Below are positions 1 through 9,604 of a DNA stretch of 64,000 nt, piece by piece. The notes beneath the pieces were generated by a model. It did not search any database and was not told the origin of the DNA. It saw only the letters and a program-made list of their open reading frames with translations. Position numbers and translations under genes: made by a program. Source of the DNA: Ryuthela nishihirai (Eukaryota > Arthropoda > Arachnida > Araneae > Heptathelidae); NCBI GenBank assembly GCA_038380435.1, contig JAWZYU010000028.1, forward strand, positions 40,607,095-40,671,094, in the 5' to 3' direction. Each line of letters begins with the position of its first letter. The first letter of the stretch is position 1.

Positions 1-484
1 ATTTTGTTCCGACTGGGTAATTATGTTCATTGAAGATTTCCCAAACTTTTCTAAAGTAATCGTTGTATTTTTAGACTTGTTTGATTAAATTTTGATTGCC
101 AATTTTGTCATAGTCAAGTTTGAAAATTTTGTGCATTAATAAATAATGGGCATTTTGCTTTAAAAAAAAAAATACTCATTTTCTCTCTAATTTTCAAGGG
201 CTTTGATTGACTGATGGAACTTGCCGGATTCACGTTAATCAAAGATTCGTTTTTTTTTAATGTAAAAAACGTTTTCATCAGTTTCCTATAAATTAATTTA
301 ATATCCTGTACTGGCGACAACTTGGATCCAACTCTATAATGGTCGCAAATTTGGAGTGAATTCAGTGTGTTTCATTAATTGAGTTGTGTGTTATATTGAG
401 GTTGTTGTATGTAATTCGCTGAAGTTGTCTTCGTTAGTTTCGATTACTGAACTTCACATATCATCAGGAGGTTGTTTGGGTGTA
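1..484. other. AT-rich sequence, no gene recognised
   Basis: About 0.5 kb of AT-rich DNA before the first fold-back element. The only open frame of any size is a 68-residue antisense one with no recognisable motif. I see no repeat of the families defined elsewhere. Confidence 0.5.
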
Positions 485-963
485 CAATCGCTCAAAAAAG
501 TATCCGGACACTATGGTTGATTACAGAATTCAGAAAAAATATCTCGCAACGATTTTGTTTTAGAAATTAGTGATCTGGCAACCTTCGTGTAACGTGACAC
601 GAAGGTTGCCAGATCACTATTTTTTGAATATATATATATAATGCGTATGAATATATATGATGCAATGAATATGGAGCGTGTGCAGTTACCGTTCACAGCA
701 AACTGGAGCGTGTGCAGTAACTGTACAGGCTCCAGTTTGCTGTGAACGGTAACTGGAGCGTGTACAGTTGCTGTACACGCTCCAGATATATTTTCTGAAT
801 TCTGCAATCAAACATAGCGTTCGGATACGTGTCACGTGACAACCTTCGCGTCACGTGACACGAAGGTTGCCAGATCACTAATTTCTAAAAAAAAATCTTT
901 CCCAGATATTTTTTCTGAATTCTGTAATCAACCATAGTGTTCGGATACTCTTTTGAGAGACTG
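485..963. mobile_element. Fold-back element E, copy 1 (Tc1/mariner-like non-autonomous)
   Basis: It begins CAATCGCTCAAAAAAGTATC and ends with the inverted form (CTTTTGAGAGACTG), and both ends abut TA. Inside are nested palindromes: one centred on TCACGTGA, and a hairpin built on GGAGCGTGTACAG. Known family features: Tc1/mariner elements start with CAGT-like termini and duplicate a TA target. No transposase frame is present, so it would need one in trans. The middle contains a run of alternating TA near 633-645. Confidence 0.75.
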
Positions 964-965
964 TA

Positions 966-1963
966 CCTGTATAATCTCACGAATGGTTAGCAACAGCGAG
1001 AAAGGATATGGCTATAAACTTCTGAGTGTTTTAATACCATATAAACTCAAAACTGAAGTGTTTTGCAAAAGCGGAGCTGTGAAGTGTGTTAATGTATCTT
1101 CTTCTTCCTCCGACTTTTTCAGTGCTCTTCCATTTTCTCAATTCTTTTTAAGAGAAGAAAACAACATCGACTTCCTGCCCGAAACTTCCAAATGGTGCCA
1201 ATTACTCCCTCACTTTCTCTCTCTTCTTCCTTTTTCTCTTTCTCTTCGCTAGGGGATGTTTCGAAGCCAAAAACACACAATCGCTAGAATGCAGTTTGCC
1301 AAACACGGTTATTAAATTTCTGTCCAGTTTCTCGACGAATCTGCGGTAACAACAAGACAACAACTGCCTTCCAACTATGTATAAAGAGTTTGGACGCCTT
1401 AAAGGTGGCGTGTGCCAATCCCAGCAGAGGGTGAAGTTATTAGAGGAAGTGCAAACCCAGCAACAAGTAAAGAAATTGGAATTGTTAAGCCGAGAATGAT
1501 GGTTCTGACAAAGGTGCGGCGTTCCTCCATTCCTTCGAGGTGCCTTTACTGGTTCAGAGTGTAATTAACTCTACCTCCTTTCTTTGCAGTAGAGTTTTTT
1601 TGTTACTAAGTGTTATTTTGCGCTTTAGGCTTGACTCGTGAAAAAAACAACAACTTTGTTTTGTGTTTATTTTTTTGTCTTCTCATAAGCACGACAGCCA
1701 ATTTAAACGCGATTAAAAGCGTTGCTTGCGGCGATGTTTTTCTCCGACGTACGACGTCTATGAAGATGTTTTTTTCCCCTTTTGGTTAAAAATAATTTGT
1801 GGTGTGCCGGTAGCGTCAAAACGGCTGAAAGGTGGGATGTTCAAATGGAAGTTAGAAGGACGAGATTCAGAATTTGAAAAGAACTTAGGCAGGAGGGAAA
1901 TTGGTAGAATAATTTACAAGAAAATCTCAGTTCTAAGTACCCTGATTTTACGTACAGCATCCA
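966..1963. other. Apparently low-copy sequence, no gene recognised
   Basis: About 1 kb without the recurrent families. Two short sense open frames (99 aa at 953-1252, 102 aa at 1726-2034) have no recognisable domain; the second runs into SINE-A sequence. I see no splice or promoter signal strong enough to call an exon. Confidence 0.4.
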
Positions 1964-2810
1964 CCCGCCCTGCCGGCTGGGTCAGCGTTGAGATTTATCT
2001 CCGCAAAATTCCCCGCCCTGCCCACGGTCAGTAGGGGACACCGATGGGCTTGGAAAGGCCGCCGTCCGTCGGATGGGACGTTAAGCCGTGGCCCCGTGTG
2101 CGGGAGAGACATACCCCGTGCACGTTAAAGAACACGCTGGATGGCCTTGACGGGAGGCTATCTTCTGTCTCCAAATAGCTGTTCCAGTGGGTCCCCTCCC
2201 CCAACCTTGTCTGAGTCATCGGGGTCCATGTGACCTGGCCATTTAGCCCATGGTGTACAAAAAAGTGCCGCTCAGAGGTAAAACAACCCAACGTTAAAGA
2301 ACACGCTGGATTGCCTTGACGGGAAGCTACCATCTGTCTCCCAACAGCTGTTCCAGTGGGTCCCCTCCCCCAACCTTCTCTGAGTCATCGGGGTCCATGT
2401 GACCTGGCCATTTAGCCCATGGTGTGCAAAAAAGTGCCGTTCAGAGGTAAAACAACCCAACGTTAAAGAACACGCTGGATTGCCTTGACGGGAGGCTACC
2501 ATCTGTCTCCCAACAGCTGTTCCAGTGGTTCCCCTCCCCCAACCTTCTCTGAGTCATCGGGGTCCATGTGACCTGGCCATTTAGCCCATGGTGTGCAAAA
2601 AAGTGCCGTTCAGAGGTAAACCAACCCAACGTTAAAGAACACGCTGGATTGCCTTGACGGGAGGCTACCATCTGTCTCCCAACAGCTGTTCCAGTGGGTC
2701 CCCTCCCCCAACCTTCTCTGAGTCATCGGGGTCCATGTGACCTGGCCATTTAGCCCATGGTGTGCAAAAATGTGCCGCTCAGAGGTAAAACAACCCAAAC
2801 AACCCAACCC
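1964..2810 (+). mobile_element. SINE-A, 5'-truncated, with four tandem 3'-half units
   Basis: The copy starts inside the head (GCCGGCTGGGTCAGCGTTGAG) and reads through the conserved middle. The 3' half then repeats: the motif CGTTAAAG occurs at 2123, 2292, 2461 and 2630, spacing exactly 169 bp. Each internal junction joins the tail (ACAACCCAAC) to GTTAAAGAACACG. The final tail of AACCC repeats ends near 2810. Four predicted antisense proteins here (76-106 aa) are only translations of this unit. Confidence 0.92.
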
Positions 2811-2819
2811 GCCCTGTCC

Positions 2820-2936
2820 CAAAATAGTTTGATCAGGGTTTGTTCTGTGATGAAGGATTCCATGCCCCCTCCCCTCCCCTGAGAATGCTAGTATGGGTAA
2901 TTGTAAAAATAAATGATAAAACTTTTTCATACTTCA
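2820..2936 (+). mobile_element. Family D, left part
   Basis: The stretch CCCCTCCCCTGAGAATGCTAGTATG with following A-rich sequence matches 27195-27245. Family D is defined here only by comparison within the window. The right part of this copy continues at 3120 after a SINE-B insertion. Confidence 0.55.
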
Positions 2937-3119
2937 AGAAGCCGTTGGTCGAGTGGTTAGCGTGCTTGGCTACCGATCATAAGGACCTGGTTTCGAACCC
3001 CGGGTAAAGCAAAGATGTTTGTGTTGTCTTTCTGCTGATGTCCTGCCATCCTCACAGACCTTATAATAAGGCGTTTAAAACCGACAGGCTTCTGAGACAG
3101 GCAGCTGCTTGAGGGATTT
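2937..3119 (+). mobile_element. SINE-B, near full length
   Basis: The tRNA-like head reads GGTCGAGTGGTTAGCGTGC with a B-box-like GGTTTCGAACCCC. It is followed by the shared body (TCTGCTGATGTCCTGCCATC) and 3' end (GGCAGCTGCTTGAGGG). The head resembles a class II (Ser/Leu-type) tRNA most, but that assignment is tentative. It lies inside family D. Confidence 0.85.
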
Positions 3120-3260
3120 TTTTAATTTCATTTATACTTCACGCATTTAAAAAAAAATTTTCTAAAACGAAGTTTACAATGTTACACTGCAATGGAAATC
3201 CAATCTCTTGTCCCCTGCCCCTTTTTTTTTTCTCCATTGCGTCACTTGCCCTTCCCCCCA
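3120..3260 (+). mobile_element. Family D, right part
   Basis: It carries the hallmark ACTGCAATGGAAATCCA followed by a C-rich run, also found near 24147, 27518 and 42370. The preceding A/T-rich sequence is also shared in diverged form. Confidence 0.55.
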
Positions 3261-3300
3261 ACCCCTTATTTTTTTTCCTACATCCAGTGGTCAGAATTGA

Positions 3301-3691
3301 GTTTGGGTTGGGTTGTTGTACCTCTGAGCCGCACTTTTTTGCACACCATGGGTTAAATGGCCAGGTCACATGGACCCCGAAGGCTCAGAGAAGGTTGGGG
3401 GAGGGGACCCACTGGAACAGCTGTTGGGAGACAGATGGTAGCCTCCCGTCAAGGCCATCCAGCGTGTTCTTTAACGTGCACACGGTATGGCTCTCCCGCA
3501 CACGGGACCACGGCTTAACGTCCCATCCGACGGAGGAGGCCTATCCAAGCCCATCGGTGTCCCCTACTGACCGTGGGCAGGGCGGGGAATTTTGCGGAGA
3601 TAAATCTCAACGCTGACCCAGCTGGGACTCGAACCTGGGAACTACATATTACGAGCCTGGCGCGCTACCGACTGAGCCACCCCCGCCCCGA
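3301..3691 (-). mobile_element. SINE-A, near full length
   Basis: Antisense copy from the tail (TTGGGTTGGGTTGTTGTACC) to the head (GACTGAGCCACCCCCGCCCC). The conserved middle with both GTTAA motifs is intact. A 145-aa open frame across it is a repeat translation, not a gene. Confidence 0.93.
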
Positions 3692-3754
3692 ATTGAGTTT
3701 GGTCTTAGTGGTACATGCCCTTGCCTTGTATGAGAAGCTCTATACAAAACTTTA

Positions 3755-3957
3755 CAAACTAGAGCGCCAGGCTCGTAATCTGCAGCTCCCAGGTTCGAGT
3801 CCCAGTTGGGTCATCATTGAGATTTATTTCCGCAAAACTCCCCGCCCTGCCGTCCGTGGGATGGGATGTTAAGCCGTGGTTCCGTGTGCGGGAGAAACAT
3901 ACCCTGTGCACGTTAAAGAACACACTAGATGGCCTTGACGGGAGGCTACTATCTGTC
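3755..3957 (+). mobile_element. SINE-A, 5' part
   Basis: It runs from the head (AGAGCGCCAGGCTCGTAATC) through the middle and stops within GGAGGCTACTATCTG. The last 38 bp (3919-3956) recur with few differences at 4117-4154, beyond an intervening 160-bp segment. Confidence 0.85.
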
Positions 3958-4118
3958 AGTAGGAACTATCAACTTAGTGGTATAGTAACACAAGCATAAG
4001 CAATTAACATAATAATTGTATTATTATGTTAATTATTCATAAGCTCTTTTTTAATAATAACCTTAGAAGTTATTAATAGATCACGGCCGAAGCGACTCAC
4101 CACCGTCTCCGCTAATAG
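3958..4118. repeat. Intervening segment with palindrome and a 65-bp dispersed repeat
   Basis: It splits two pieces of SINE-A. It contains a perfect 14-bp inverted repeat (4002-4015 and 4021-4034, 5-nt loop). A roughly 65-bp stretch at 4055-4119 is repeated at 9296-9360. Its origin is unknown. Confidence 0.6.
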
Positions 4119-4425
4119 AACACACTAGATGGCCTTGATGGGAGGCTACCATCTGGTCAGTAGGGGACACCGATGGACTTGGAAAGACCGCCGTCCATCG
4201 GATGGGACGTTAAGACGTGGCCCCGTTACGGGAAAGCCATAACCTATGCACGTTAAAGAACACCCTGGATGGCTTTGACGGGAGGCTACCATCTGTCTCT
4301 CAACAGCCGTTCCAGTGGGTCCCCTCCCCCAACCTTCTCTGAGCCTTCGGGGTCCATGTGACCTGGCCATTTAGCCCATGGTGTACAAAAAAGTGCCGCT
4401 CAGAAGTAAAACAACCCAACCCATC
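4117..4425 (+). mobile_element. SINE-A, rearranged 3' part
   Basis: A short piece (AGAACACACTAGATGG to CATCTG) is fused to GGTCAGTAGGGGACACCGATG. The rest of the element follows, down to the tail ACAACCCAACCC. The fusion indicates an internal rearrangement. Confidence 0.85.
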
Positions 4426-5040
4426 TCACATGCTGCATATCAAATATCAACATATCAGAAAGTGTAATTAAAATTCTAAAAAACTCACCAAATCCAAAAG
4501 GAGTTAACTATCCTTCAATTAGAACTACTTCTTAAGAAAATATTTCCCAAATGGTATAATCGTCTCCTAGAGAGAAAAAGGAAAAAAAAAAGTTTAGAGC
4601 CTCGAAATATTACTAATATGTGCACAGAGATTTCATATCCTGCGAACAAAGTATGTGGAGGTATACAAAATAGTACAAAGCCCTTATTTCGTCTCTAAAG
4701 GTAGCCGAGCTATTATCTATTTTGGTTTTAGCTAACTAAATAACAATGAACCATTGAATACCGTAGCGACTTCATCTACAAAGTTTAGGGAGATTTGAAG
4801 ATTTAAAAAAAATACACGGCCTTAGGAAATCCTGGAAGTCTGCCATCACACTGTTAAAAGAGCACGCCTCTATTGTTGTAATTTCGGTCGTTTCATCGGA
4901 GAATTTTTTTAATTGTACAATTAAAAAACGTGCTCCGCGTGACGATGAATTGCAGCAAAATTTCATTTGACGTAACTGTTAATTGCTTATGCCTGTGATT
5001 TTTTTTTACTTTCTTTTTATCTATTACTTTTGCTACCAGT
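4426..5040. other. AT-rich sequence, no gene recognised
   Basis: About 0.6 kb with no recognisable repeat or coding signal. A 64-aa antisense frame has no known motif. GCATAAGCAATTAACA at 4977-4993, inverted, also occurs near 3993, and may be an old element end or chance. Confidence 0.4.
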
Positions 5041-5751
5041 ATTGGATTGGATTGTTTTACCTCTGAGTGGCACTTTTTTGCAAATATGGGCTAAATGACC
5101 AGGTCATAAGAACCCCGAAGTCTCAGAGAAGGTTGGGGGAGGGGACCCACTGGAACAGCTGTTGGGAGACAGATGGTAGCCTCCCGTCAAGGCCATCCAG
5201 CGTGTTCTTTAACGTTGGATTGTTTTACCTCTGAGCGGCACTTTTTTGCACAACATGGGCTAAATGACCAGGTCACAAGGACACCGAAGGCTCAGAGAAG
5301 GTTGGGGGAGGGTACCCACTGGAACAGCTGTTGGGAGACAGATGGTAGCCTCCTGTCAAGGCCATCCAATGTGTTCTTTAACGTTGGATTGTTTTACCTC
5401 TGAGCGGCACTTTTTTGCACAACATGGGCTAAATGACCAGGTCACAAGGACCCGAAGTCTCAGATGAGGTTGGGGGAGAGAACCCACTGGAACAGCTGTT
5501 GGGAGGCAGATGGTAGCCTCCTGTCAAGGCCATCCAGCGTGTTTTAACGTGCACAGGGTATGGCTCACCCACATACGGCTTAACGTCCCATCCGACGGAC
5601 GGCGGCCCAAGCCGATAGGTGTCCCCCACTGATCGTGGGCAGGGCGGGGATATTTGTGGAGATAAATCTCAATGCTGACCCAGCTGGGACTCGAACCTAG
5701 GAACTGCAGATTATGAGCCTGGTGCGCTACTGACTGAGCCACCCCCGCCCC
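5041..5751 (-). mobile_element. SINE-A multimer, three 3'-half units plus head
   Basis: Antisense array with junctions TTAACGTTGGATTG at 5209 and 5378, spacing 169 bp. It then continues to the head ending CCACCCCCGCCCC. Imperfect 12-bp TSDs flank the whole array: TTTGCTACCAGT at 5029 and TTTGTTGCCAGT at 5752. Confidence 0.9.
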
Positions 5752-5933
5752 TTTGTTGCCAGTGAATAATGAATTGTTCCTTTGGTTGACTTTCATTTTG
5801 AAACATAGTATAAAAACTGCACTGATTACAATTTGGAAGGACCTGTAAAAAGGAAATTTGCGGATAAGTGAGTTCCTCTGTGTCGTTCAGAGTAGGCTTA
5901 TTTTATACCAGAAATCAATCGATGCCTCTGGTA

Positions 5934-6945
5934 CAGTTGCTCAAAAAAGTATCCGAACACTATGGTTGATTACAGAATTCAGATAAAATATCTGGCAACG
6001 ATTCTTTTTAGAAATTAGTGATCTGGCAACCTTCGTGTCACGTGATTACAGAATTCAGGAAAAATATCTGGAGCGTGTACAGCAACTGTACACGCTCCAG
6101 TTACCGTTCACAGCAAACTGGAGCGTGTGCAGTTACTGCACATGCTCCAGTTTGCTGTGAACGGTAACTGCACACGCTCAATATTTCCGTGAGTGAGCCC
6201 ACACGATCTAGTATCAAAATAATATGACCACCTAGAGTCGCTCAAAAAAGTATTCGAACACTATGGTTGATTACAGAATTCAGATAAAATATCTGGCACG
6301 ATTATTTTTCGAAATTAGTGATCTGGCAACCTTCGTGTCACGTGATTACAGAATTCAGGAAAAATATCTGGAGCGTGTACAGCAACTGTACACGCTCCAG
6401 TTACCGTTCACAGCAAACTGGAGCGTGTGCAGTTACTGCACATGCTCCAGTTTGCTGTGAACGGTAACTGCACACGCTCAATATTTCCGTGAGTGAGCCC
6501 ACACGATCTAGTATCAAAATAATATGACCACCTACAGTCGCTCAAAAAAGTATACGAACACTATGGTTGATTACAGAATTCAGATAAAATATCTGGCACG
6601 ATTATTTTTCGAAATTAGTGATCTGGCAACCTTCGTGTCACGTGATTACAGAATTCAGGAAAAATATCTGGAGCGTGTACAGCAACTGTACACGCTCCAG
6701 TTACCGTTCACAGCAAACTGGAGCGTGTGCAGTTACTGCACATGCTCCAGTTTGCTGTGAACGGTAACTGCACACGCTCAATATTTCCGTGAGTGAGCCC
6801 ACACGATCTAGTATCAAAATAATATGACCACCTACAGTCGCTCAAAAAAGTATACGAACACTATGGTTGATTACAGAATTCAGATAAAATATCTGGCACG
6901 ATTATTTTTAGAAATTAGTGATCTGGCAACCTTCGTGTCACGTGA
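5934..6945 (+). mobile_element. Fold-back element E, tandem array with 300-bp period
   Basis: The start motif CTCAAAAAAG occurs at 5940, 6241, 6541 and 6841. The units at 6241-6540 and 6541-6840 are almost identical, so this duplication is recent. Each unit has the CACGTGA stem and two nested hairpins (GGAGCGTGTACAGCAACTG and its inverse, then GCAAACTGGAGCGTGTGC and its inverse). The last unit is cut off. CTTATTTTATACCAG occurs at 5897-5911 and again at 6946-6960, flanking the cluster. Confidence 0.88.
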
Positions 6946-6957
6946 CTTATTTTATAC

Positions 6958-7175
6958 CAGCACCGATGGACTTGGAAAGGCCGCCGTCCATCTGATGAGA
7001 CGTTAATCCGTGGCACCGTGTGCGGGAGAGCCTTGACGGGAAGCTACCATCTGTCTCCTAACAGCTGTCCGTTGGGTCCTTTCCTCCATACTTTCTCTGA
7101 ACCCTGGGGGGACCTTGTGACCTGGCCCCAATGTGTTAACAAAAGTGCCGTTCAGAACTAGAACAATCGAAACCA
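6958..7175 (+). mobile_element. SINE-A, internally deleted, degraded
   Basis: It starts at GCACCGATGGACTTGG and runs to a decayed tail (GTGCCGTTCAGAACTAG). A stretch between GCGGGAGAGCC and TTGACGGGAAGC is missing. Confidence 0.8.
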
Positions 7176-7967
7176 AGTTTTGAAATGCAAATAACGCTAA
7201 ACTGCTGATACCGTTTTCTATGTGGCCGCATCTTTAGAGCATCTAATGAAGAGGTGAGAAGAGACTCAAGGTCACCACATGGCATATCTCCCTCCTTCTC
7301 CTGCTGGCATCTCCATATATAGAGACGACGCCACTGATCATCATTAGAACCTGATACTCTGACCCTCGGGGAGGGGGGGAGGAGGAAGAGGGAGATTATG
7401 GTCCAACGCATCCGCAGACATCCGGAGCAAAACGCCACTCCAAAGTGATCTTCTTCTTCCTCCTCTTCGGACAGCATCCGGAACAATTCCGTAAGTGGGC
7501 CAAACGCCGAGGATGGCGGAGAGGAAGTACGTAGGAGGCGTGGGATGTAGCGTCACATCCACTGACTCTTAGAGGCGGTGTTTTTCTCCGTGGCTGTTAC
7601 TTGCCTCTAACATCGTGCATCAAACATATGAGCTCACTGTCGGCGCTCGTTGAAATGGGAGGGAAAAAAAATGATATTGTCATTGAACTGAAAGGAAAGC
7701 AGATGTAAGCAGACAGCTTGGGAGAAGTGATATTCTTAAGAGAACATTCATATTAAATATTTTTTTCAGGTTTTTAGTTTGTGATATCCTGTCTATGTTG
7801 TTAAAATATTGGTATGGTTAGCTAAAAGGTATGGATAAAAAAAACCCATCTCATCTGTGTGTTTGTGTGTGCGGGGGCGGCGAGGAGTGATTTTTTTTTA
7901 ATCTGTGTCGTGTCTTAATTTTATTAACGTCTAAATTACTTCAGTTAACACTCAATGCTTGCTGATC
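7176..7967. other. Apparently low-copy sequence, no gene recognised
   Basis: About 0.8 kb between SINE-A copies. An antisense 116-aa frame (7136-7486) begins with an acidic run (six glutamates) but has no recognisable domain, and its C-terminus lies in SINE-A, so I do not call it a gene. Confidence 0.4.
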
Positions 7968-8236
7968 TCGGTAGGAAAGGAGACACCGATTGGCTTGAAG
8001 AGACCGATCTCTTTCGGATGAAACTGCTAACCAGTGACGCGCCTTGTGCATTAGAGAGTCATACATACCCTAGGCAAGAAGAAAAGAAATATACCTTATC
8101 CAGGACTCGAACTTAGGTCCCTTTCATCAGTGTGGACCCGTATGCAGGTGGGCCATACCCTTTGCTCGTTAAGGAACGCGCTGGATGACGTTGAAGGGAC
8201 GCTTTCCACCTGTCTCTGTCTCCTAACACTTGTCCA
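7968..8236 (+). mobile_element. Old SINE-A, first segment, host of nested insertions
   Basis: Degraded SINE-A middle (GGAGACACCGATTGGCTTG onward) to CTCCTAACACTTGTCCA. The same copy resumes at 8778 and again at 9235, interrupted by family C and by a younger SINE-A. Confidence 0.75.
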
Positions 8237-8777
8237 CACCTCTCTTGCGTTGCGATCTTAAGCAACCACGGCAATTCCCGATTCCGCCTATACGACACTA
8301 CCAGTTATGAAAAGCCGTGCTATCTAGAGACGGGGGCAAGGGATACGCCCTATAGGCGCACCTCAACCCCAGCCTCACATGGCAGCAGTCCTATAGAAGG
8401 AAAGCTGACCACCGGAAGAAACCTAACTTTAATCTGTTCCCCGGTTAGCCATGAACAAGGATATGTAGATCCAAGTTCGCTCGGCTCCCGGGGTGGAGAC
8501 TCTTAGTAAGGCCTAGACTTTTGATAGGGCTCGTGCTTACTAGGCCAGGAGGGAACCGTTTGGCCGAGCCCTTAACTTGCTCACCCAGAGCCCTGAGGTT
8601 GAGGCCTAAGACACCGTCACCGTCCAACCGGTCATCTGACTGGTCGGCGATGTCGTCGGCCTCGGTTGGTCTTGGCTATGTCCAACCGGTGGAGCCACAA
8701 TGGTCGGCACAGCCTTCGACCAGGTTGCTGGGCCCGAAGCCCCCCCACCAAGTCAAGGTGGTCCCCTATTGGGGGAG
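8237..8777. mobile_element. Family C, copy 1, flanked by a 15-bp TSD
   Basis: A 541-bp segment lies between two copies of CCTAACACTTGTCCA (8222-8236 and 8778-8792), so it arrived by insertion into SINE-A. Its interior (CCCGGTTAGCC, TGTAGATCCAAGTT, GGAGACTCTTAGT, CAACCGG motifs) matches 40090-40700 in the same order. No coding capacity is recognised; the 105-aa frame across it lacks known motifs. Its class is unknown. The long TSD suits a retroelement better than a cut-and-paste transposon. Confidence 0.75.
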
Positions 8778-8850
8778 CCTAACACTTGTCCAGTTAATCC
8801 TCTTCCTCCAACTTTCTCTGAGGCCTTGGGGTCTGTAAAACCAGCCATTG
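8778..8850 (+). mobile_element. Old SINE-A, second segment
   Basis: It continues the copy begun at 7968 (TCTCTGAGGCCTTGGGG) and ends in AACCAGCCATTG, the target of the younger SINE-A next to it. Confidence 0.8.
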
Positions 8851-9222
8851 GGGCGGGGGTGCTCAGTCGGTAGCGCGCCAGGCTCGTAATCTGCAGTTCC
8901 CAGGTTCGGGTCCAAGCTGGGTGAGCGTTGAGATTTATCTCCGCAAAATTCCCCGCCCTGCCACGGTCAATAGTGGACACTGAAAGACTTGGAAACACCG
9001 CCGTCCGTGGGATGGGACGTTAAGCCGTGGTCCCATGTGCGGGAGAAACATACCCTGTGCACTTTAAAGAACACACTAGATGGCCTTGACGGGAGGCTAC
9101 CATCTGTCTCCTAACAGCTGACCCTCCCCCAACCTTCTCTGAGCCTTCGGGGTCTATGTGACCTGGCCATTTAGCCCATGATGTGCATAAAAGTGCCGCT
9201 CAGAGGTAAAACAACCCAACAC
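8851..9222 (+). mobile_element. SINE-A, full length, with a 12-bp TSD
   Basis: It runs from GGGCGGGGGTGCTCAGTCGG to the tail ACAACCCAACAC. It is flanked by AACCAGCCATTG at 8839-8850 and 9223-9234, and is inserted into the older SINE-A. Confidence 0.95.
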
Positions 9223-9234
9223 AACCAGCCATTG

Positions 9235-9262
9235 TGTTACAAAAGTGCTTTTCGGAGGTAAA
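9235..9262 (+). mobile_element. Old SINE-A, third segment (3' end)
   Basis: AAAAGTGCTTTTCGGAGGTA is the expected end of the copy begun at 7968. This completes a three-part nested structure. Confidence 0.75.
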
Positions 9263-9274
9263 ACAACAGCTTCA

Positions 9275-9360
9275 TTTTAATAACTTCTAGGTTATTAATA
9301 ACCTTAGAAGTTATTAATAGATCACGGCCGAAGCGACTCACCACCGTCTCCGCTAATAGA
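9275..9360. repeat. Palindrome plus the 65-bp dispersed repeat
   Basis: AATAACTTCTAGGTTATT faces AATAACCTTAGAAGTTATT with one extra base, forming a hairpin. The segment 9296-9360 repeats 4055-4119, including CACGGCCGAAGCGACTCACC. Confidence 0.7.
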
Positions 9361-9604
9361 TGAGCGGTGGCATCTTTTACTCGATGCCAATTATTCATTC
9401 AGAACTTCACGGACGGTGACATTTTAAAAGAGGACGAGGTACTTCTCTGTACAAAGGGACGAGATAACCTAGAAGCTCTATCACGCATATCCACGTTTCT
9501 CGTGCAACGTACAAACACGTACACTAAGAAACAACCATACCATCCCAGGAGTCGAATCTAGATCCCTTTAGCTGCAGTGTCACGAGAGTCAACGTTAGAG
9601 TACT
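9361..9604. other. Low-copy sequence, no gene recognised
   Basis: A 64-aa sense frame (9367-9561) without recognisable motifs. Its end (CAGGAGTCGAATCTAGATCC) resembles an inverted tRNA-like head, so it may include a decayed SINE-B fragment. Confidence 0.35.

Noticed and set aside
7136..7486. Antisense 116-residue gene with an acidic N-terminus
   Set aside because: The C-terminal end is in a decayed SINE-A, there is no domain, and the acidic run is low complexity.
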